Source of the DNA: Bacteroidales bacterium
GTDB lineage: Bacteria > Bacteroidota > Bacteroidia > Bacteroidales > NBLH01
DNA: 8,656 nt
Direction of reading: 5' to 3'
Assembly (NCBI GenBank): GCA_027083715.1
Contig: JALWNR010000862.1
Span: forward strand, 1-8,656
A model generated the notes under the pieces. The model worked only from the letters and a program-made list of their open reading frames with translations, ran no database searches and was not told where the DNA came from. The translations under genes and the position numbers were made by a program. Shown here piece by piece: positions 7,626-8,656 of the stretch. Every line of letters starts with the position of its first letter. The first letter of the stretch is position 1.

Positions 7626-8276
7626 TTATAAACTGCGTTTTATTGCCATAATTGATAAAAGGTCTGCAACTTCCTGTGCAACATCCGACAAGCTTTCAAT
7701 ATGAAGAGCAAAATAGCGTAAGTGTATTTTTTCTGCTAAATCAAGTTGTGTCATCTCCTTAAAAAGCCTTCTTTTGATGTTATCGGCAAGTAAATCAGCT
7801 TCGCGTTCGTAAAAATATACCCTGTGCAATTTGTCTTTAACCGCATTTACATCTGTAAAATAAGCTCTTGCAGCAGGTATAATGTTTTCAACCGAAAGAA
7901 CCGATGCATCTACAAGTTTTATGAAATCATTATTCAAATCAGGAGGTATATTGGGACCCTCTACATCAAATTGCAGCATGTTTTCTTTGGATGTATCAAT
8001 AATATCATCCAACTTTTCTAATAAAACCATCACATCGCTTCTAAACTGCGGAAGTAATGAGTATATGTATAAATCATTTTCAATTTGTTTTCTCAGCTTG
8101 TCTGCATGCGATTCCATATCCAGAATTTTCTGAATATTATCGGCAAATTCTTTTTCTTCTTTGTTCAGATAGTTTTTTACTCCGTTTTTAAAAACCAGTG
8201 CACCTTCATCAATAGTATCCAAAAAGCTGTTGATTGAGGCAATTAATGATTTGGCTGTTTTAAATAATATTCCCAT
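7626..8276 (-). CDS. DUF47 / PhoU-like Pit accessory protein
   Basis: This 216-residue, almost wholly helical cytoplasmic protein belongs to the DUF47 (PF01865) PhoU-like family. The opening, with TIDEGALVFKNGV at 21-33, and the internally repeated acidic pattern are typical. Acidic helix motifs suitable for metal binding are E55/D59 (MESHAD), E87/D90/D91/D94 (EKLDDIID), E157/E159/D161 (EREAD) and E194/D198 (HIESLSD). Members are commonly encoded next to PiT permeases, as in the Sinorhizobium meliloti orfA-pit pair, and are thought to modulate their transport activity. That arrangement is reproduced here, with only 4 bases before the permease gene. It is the first gene of the predicted four-gene operon. 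Length and ends look complete. The leader shows no Shine-Dalgarno. Confidence 0.92.
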   Translation of the reverse strand: MGILFKTAKSLIASINSFLDTIDEGALVFKNGVKNYLNKEEKEFADNIQKILDMESHADKLRKQIENDLYIYSLLPQFRSDVMVLLEKLDDIIDTSKENMLQFDVEGPNIPPDLNNDFIKLVDASVLSVENIIPAARAYFTDVNAVKDKLHRVYFYEREADLLADNIKRRLFKEMTQLDLAEKIHLRYFALHIESLSDVAQEVADLLSIMAIKRSL

Positions 8277-8291
8277 AATGTAATTTTTTTG

Positions 8292-8322
8292 TAAATATAA
8301 ATAATATATTGTCTCTTTTCAA
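8292..8322 (-). promoter_or_regulatory. Candidate promoter of the DUF47-PiT-CYTH-Adk operon
   Basis: On the minus strand a TTG (8320-8322) is separated by 20 bases from TATATTTA (8292-8299). This fits the Bacteroidota -33 TTG / -7 TAnnTTTG pattern except for A in place of the last G. The predicted leader would be only about 10 bases, consistent with the missing Shine-Dalgarno. The region is AT-rich, so the match is only suggestive. Confidence 0.35.
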
Positions 8323-8334
8323 GTAAGTTGTTTA

Positions 8335-8513
8335 AACCTTAAATCCGCAAGTATCTTTTACTGCAAATCCAAACTGCACGCCATTATTGGCAATGCTCGA
8401 AAAAACCTACTCGCCGTATCAAGTGATACGTCTGCGTTGCTTTTTTCTGCGCTACACCAATACTGACGCACATTTTGAATTTTCGTTACAAACATACCTG
8501 CGGATTTAAGGTT
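8335..8513. repeat. Large imperfect palindrome, about 180 bp
   Basis: The outer arms 8335-8354 and 8494-8513 are inverted copies matching at 19 of 20 positions (core ccttaaatccgca against tgcggatttaagg). Pairing continues inward over most of the element: 8376-8390 against 8459-8473 carry cgccattattgg-like sequence, and aaaaaa (8400-8405) faces tttttt (8441-8446). The centre is a perfect hairpin, cgtatca (8415-8421) and tgatacg (8424-8430) around a 2-base loop. The interior is more GC-rich than its surroundings and no stretch codes for a credible protein. It is symmetric over its whole length, which suggests a hairpin-forming repeat element rather than two chance arms. No transposase, flanking target-site duplication or second copy is visible in this window. 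Confidence 0.75.
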
Positions 8514-8590
8514 AAATAAAATTTTAGTACTTTTAGCACCATTTATTTTTTAAAAATGTAATAAAGGACACTCCTGGAAACTTAAAATTC

Positions 8591-8621
8591 AAAGCCTGCT
8601 CCGATACTTCGGAGGCTTTTT
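8591..8621 (+). terminator. Terminator-like hairpin with T-run
   Basis: The 3' arm tcggaggcttt (8609-8619) pairs with aaagcct (8591-8597) and ccga (8601-8604) around a tact loop, giving an 11-bp stem with a 3-base bulge (8598-8600). The stem runs into five T residues (8617-8621), as in intrinsic terminators. It faces transcripts coming from the left, yet no plus-strand gene is seen there. It might serve a minus-strand gene entering from the right edge, although its T-tract on that strand is poor. Confidence 0.55.
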
Positions 8622-8656
8622 GGAATTATAAAAGCGGAGTTTACTGTTGTAAATGA

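Larger units (their letters stand above)
4704..8276 (-). other. Predicted four-gene phosphate-related operon
   Basis: Four minus-strand genes run in the order DUF47 protein, PiT permease, CYTH triphosphatase, tandem adenylate kinase. The gaps are 4, 17 and 12 bases, and no promoter or terminator is evident between them. The spacing strongly suggests co-transcription from a promoter near 8292-8322. The DUF47-PiT pair is a recognised unit in many bacteria. The addition of CYTH and adenylate kinase genes suggests a link to the handling of tripolyphosphate or nucleotide phosphates, which is inferred from context alone. Confidence 0.7.
8277..8656. other. 380-bp intergenic region without a convincing gene
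   Basis: From the DUF47 gene outward this stretch holds a promoter candidate, a roughly 180-bp imperfect palindrome and a terminator-like hairpin. An open frame from 8537 to the TGA at 8654-8656 lacks any ATG, GTG or TTG start and runs straight through the terminator-like hairpin. A minus-strand frame entering from the right edge and stopping near 8586 also crosses the hairpin and has no recognisable product. Neither is called as a gene. Confidence 0.6.

Noticed and set aside
8335..8513. CRISPR repeat or insertion-sequence interpretation of the inverted repeats
   Set aside because: There are no direct repeats with spacers, no transposase frame between the arms, and the interior is itself palindromic, which a normal insertion sequence is not.
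8537..8656. Plus-strand open frame of about 39 codons ending in TGA at the window edge, rich in Cys and Lys near its end
   Set aside because: No ATG, GTG or TTG start occurs in the frame after the stop at 8534, and it reads through the terminator-like hairpin.

Overview
The window looks like an AT-rich chromosomal segment from a member of the Bacteroidota. This rests on the gene families, the near absence of Shine-Dalgarno sequences in front of the genes, and a TAnnTTTG-type -7 promoter element upstream of the peptidase gene. No tRNA, rRNA, CRISPR array, transposase or phage gene was found. The coding content is six genes, all apparently intact.

Layout. Positions 51-1640 (+) encode a duplicated AspT/YidE-type membrane transporter with two central TrkA-C (RCK-C) domains. 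It converges on a large secreted M14 zinc carboxypeptidase-like protein (1826-4435, -). The 185-bp gap between them holds a long imperfect palindrome. After a 268-bp gap with a probable promoter for the peptidase comes a tight four-gene minus-strand cluster, read from right to left: a PhoU-like DUF47 protein (7626-8276), a PiT phosphate permease (6404-7621), a CYTH-fold triphosphatase (5892-6386) and a tandem adenylate kinase (4704-5879). The gaps between these genes are 4, 17 and 12 bases. The right-hand 380 bp (8277-8656) contain no convincing gene. They hold a promoter candidate, a roughly 180-bp imperfect palindrome and a terminator-like hairpin.

How the genes may work together. PiT and DUF47 are a known pairing of phosphate permease and accessory protein. 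The CYTH protein closely resembles short bacterial inorganic tripolyphosphatases, which release phosphate. The last gene fuses a complete short-LID adenylate kinase to a second adenylate kinase-like half that has lost its P-loop lysine and most other active-site residues. The cluster therefore reads as a phosphate import and phosphoryl-transfer module; the functional link is inferred from gene order.

The points most worth following up are the active/degenerate tandem adenylate kinase, its linkage to CYTH, PiT and DUF47, and the large palindrome directly upstream of that operon.
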